A DNA stretch of 22,149 nucleotides, taken from contig DGUV01000088.1 of the NCBI GenBank assembly GCA_002395775.1, forward strand, positions 7,482 to 29,630, in the 5' to 3' direction. Origin of the DNA: Prevotellaceae bacterium UBA4301. GTDB lineage: Bacteria > Bacteroidota > Bacteroidia > Bacteroidales > Bacteroidaceae. Each line of letters opens with the position of its first letter. Position 1 is the stretch's first letter. Of the stretch, positions 21,059 to 22,149 are shown piece by piece. The notes under the pieces were generated by a model. That model saw only the letters and a program-made list of their open reading frames with translations, was not told the origin of the DNA and did not search any database. Both the position numbers and the translations under genes were made by a program.

Positions 21059-22149
21059 ATGGCAAAACAAGATTTGCATTTGACCCGCAACATCGGTATC
21101 ATGGCCCACATCGATGCCGGTAAGACAACTACTTCGGAGCGTATCCTTTTCTACACGGGTAAGACCCACAAGATTGGTGAGGTGCACGAAGGTGCAGCTA
21201 CCATGGACTGGATGGCTCAGGAGCAGGAGCGTGGTATCACCATCACCTCTGCTGCCACCACGGCCTACTGGACCTGGAACGGCAACAAGTACAAGTTCAA
21301 CCTGATTGACACCCCGGGACACGTGGACTTCACCGCTGAGGTGGAGCGCTCGCTGCGTGTGCTGGACGGTGCCGTTGCTGCATATTGCGCAGTGGGCGGC
21401 GTTGAGCCTCAGTCGGAGACCGTATGGCGCCAGGCTGACAAGTACAACGTTCCCCGTATGGGCTACGTTAACAAGATGGACCGTTCGGGTGCCGACTTCT
21501 TCGAGGTTGTCCGCCAGATGAAGGACGTGCTAGGTGCTACACCTTGCGTCATCGCTGTGCCCATCGGTGCAGAGGAGAATTTCAAGGGTATCGTTGACCT
21601 CATCCAGATGAAGGCTATCCTGTGGCACGACGAGACCATGGGTGCCGAATACGACGTGGAGGAGATTCCCGCCGACATGAAGGATGAATGCGACGAGTGG
21701 CGTGCCAAACTTATTGAGCAGGCTGCTGAGCAGGACGAGGCCCTGATGGAGAAGTATTTCGAGGATCCCGACAGCCTGACCGAGGAAGAGATTATCGCAG
21801 CTATCCGTAAGGGTACGCTGAGCCTGGACCTCGTGCCCATGACCTGCGGTTCGTCGTTCAAGAACAAGGGCGTGCAGAAGTTGCTCGACTACGTCTGCAT
21901 GTTCCTGCCCTCTCCCCTGGATACTCCCGCCATCACGGGTACCAACCCCGAGACCGGCGAAGAGGAAGACCGCAAGCCCAGCGAGGACGAGAAGACCTCT
22001 GCCCTGGCATTCAAGATTGCTACGGACCCCTATGTAGGCCGTCTGACCTTCTTCCGCGTTTATTCGGGTAAGGTTGAGTCTGGTTCGTACATCTACAACG
22101 TACGTTCGGGCAAGAAGGAGCGTGTGAGCCGTCTGTTCCAGATGCACTC
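21059..22149 (+). CDS. fusA: Elongation factor G, N-terminal part (partial at the window end)
   Basis: The ATG at 21059 opens a frame that runs out of the window after 363 codons. AAGGA lies about 17 bases before it. The GTPase motifs are complete: G1 AHIDAGKTTTSERIL, the switch I segment QEQERGITITSAAT, G3 DTPGHVDF and G4 NKMDR. The G' insert and the start of domain II (TDPYVGRLTFFRVYSG) follow. EF-G drives ribosomal translocation and, with RRF, recycling. Its position after rpsL and rpsG is the standard str operon order, and this is the housekeeping copy rather than a tetracycline-protection relative, judged by context and ordinary length of the spacing between motifs. Confidence 0.97.
   Translation, partial: MAKQDLHLTRNIGIMAHIDAGKTTTSERILFYTGKTHKIGEVHEGAATMDWMAQEQERGITITSAATTAYWTWNGNKYKFNLIDTPGHVDFTAEVERSLRVLDGAVAAYCAVGGVEPQSETVWRQADKYNVPRMGYVNKMDRSGADFFEVVRQMKDVLGATPCVIAVPIGAEENFKGIVDLIQMKAILWHDETMGAEYDVEEIPADMKDECDEWRAKLIEQAAEQDEALMEKYFEDPDSLTEEEIIAAIRKGTLSLDLVPMTCGSSFKNKGVQKLLDYVCMFLPSPLDTPAITGTNPETGEEEDRKPSEDEKTSALAFKIATDPYVGRLTFFRVYSGKVESGSYIYNVRSGKKERVSRLFQMH

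Noticed and set aside
1..22149. Insertion sequences, integrases, tRNA or rRNA genes
   Set aside because: No transposase or integrase motifs, no tRNA cloverleaf and no rRNA segments were seen on either strand.

Overview
The window looks like chromosome from a member of the Bacteroidales, most likely Prevotella or a close relative. Three things point there. Promoters follow the Bacteroidetes pattern TTTG-N20-TAnnTTTG, seen at least eight times. Shine-Dalgarno sequences are weak or absent. The protein families (DUF5686 outer-membrane protein, HU-like protein with an added C-terminal helix-turn-helix, TPR-membrane-HTH regulator) are typical of the group. Both edges are core genome: the 3' end of rpoC at the left and the str operon (rpsL, rpsG, start of fusA) at the right. 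Between them lie about 20 kb of envelope-related and accessory genes.

Layout, left to right. (1) 1-567: RpoC C-terminus, then a strong hairpin terminator. (2) 790-4169: a nucleotidyltransferase and a DUF5686 outer-membrane protein, probably one transcript. (3) 4170-4503: a complex control region with two consensus promoters, three palindromes at 21-bp intervals, and a leader with a 9-nt core repeated every 22 nt. It drives an HU-like DNA-binding protein (4504-5151). (4) 5155-6861, minus strand: a lipoprotein-type TPR sensor with a membrane span, coiled coil and cytoplasmic HTH. Its divergent promoter region carries a four-half-site dyad. (5) 7194-11574: five genes for membrane or exported proteins, including a TraB/GumN protein and two NTF2-like/DUF3828-like proteins. 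They are followed by a secreted alpha/alpha-barrel-like protein (11677-13320) whose promoter block is nearly identical to the one in front of the five-gene cluster. This stretch and the sensor half of the TPR gene look less GC-rich than the flanks. (6) 16115-13430, minus strand: an ATP-grasp-like protein, a CDP-alcohol phosphatidyltransferase and a HAD hydrolase, with inverted pairs of G/C-rich palindromic repeats at both gene junctions that run into the coding sequences. (7) 16303-16923: a probably highly expressed cysteine-rich, alanine-rich lipoprotein with its own promoter and terminator. (8) 19659-17026, minus strand: a two-domain esterase (GDSL plus sialate O-acetylesterase type) followed by a secreted DUF3237 protein. 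(9) 20056-22149: rpsL, rpsG and the 5' part of fusA.

The best candidates for something undescribed are three. First, the ATP-grasp/CDP-alcohol transferase/HAD operon, possibly helped by the distant nucleotidyltransferase, as a lipid or polyol-phosphate headgroup pathway. Second, the TPR regulator with its divergent operator and the co-regulated exported-protein cluster. Third, the two phased repeat arrays in front of the HU-like gene. All functional links between these genes are inference from order and motifs; no similarity search was possible.
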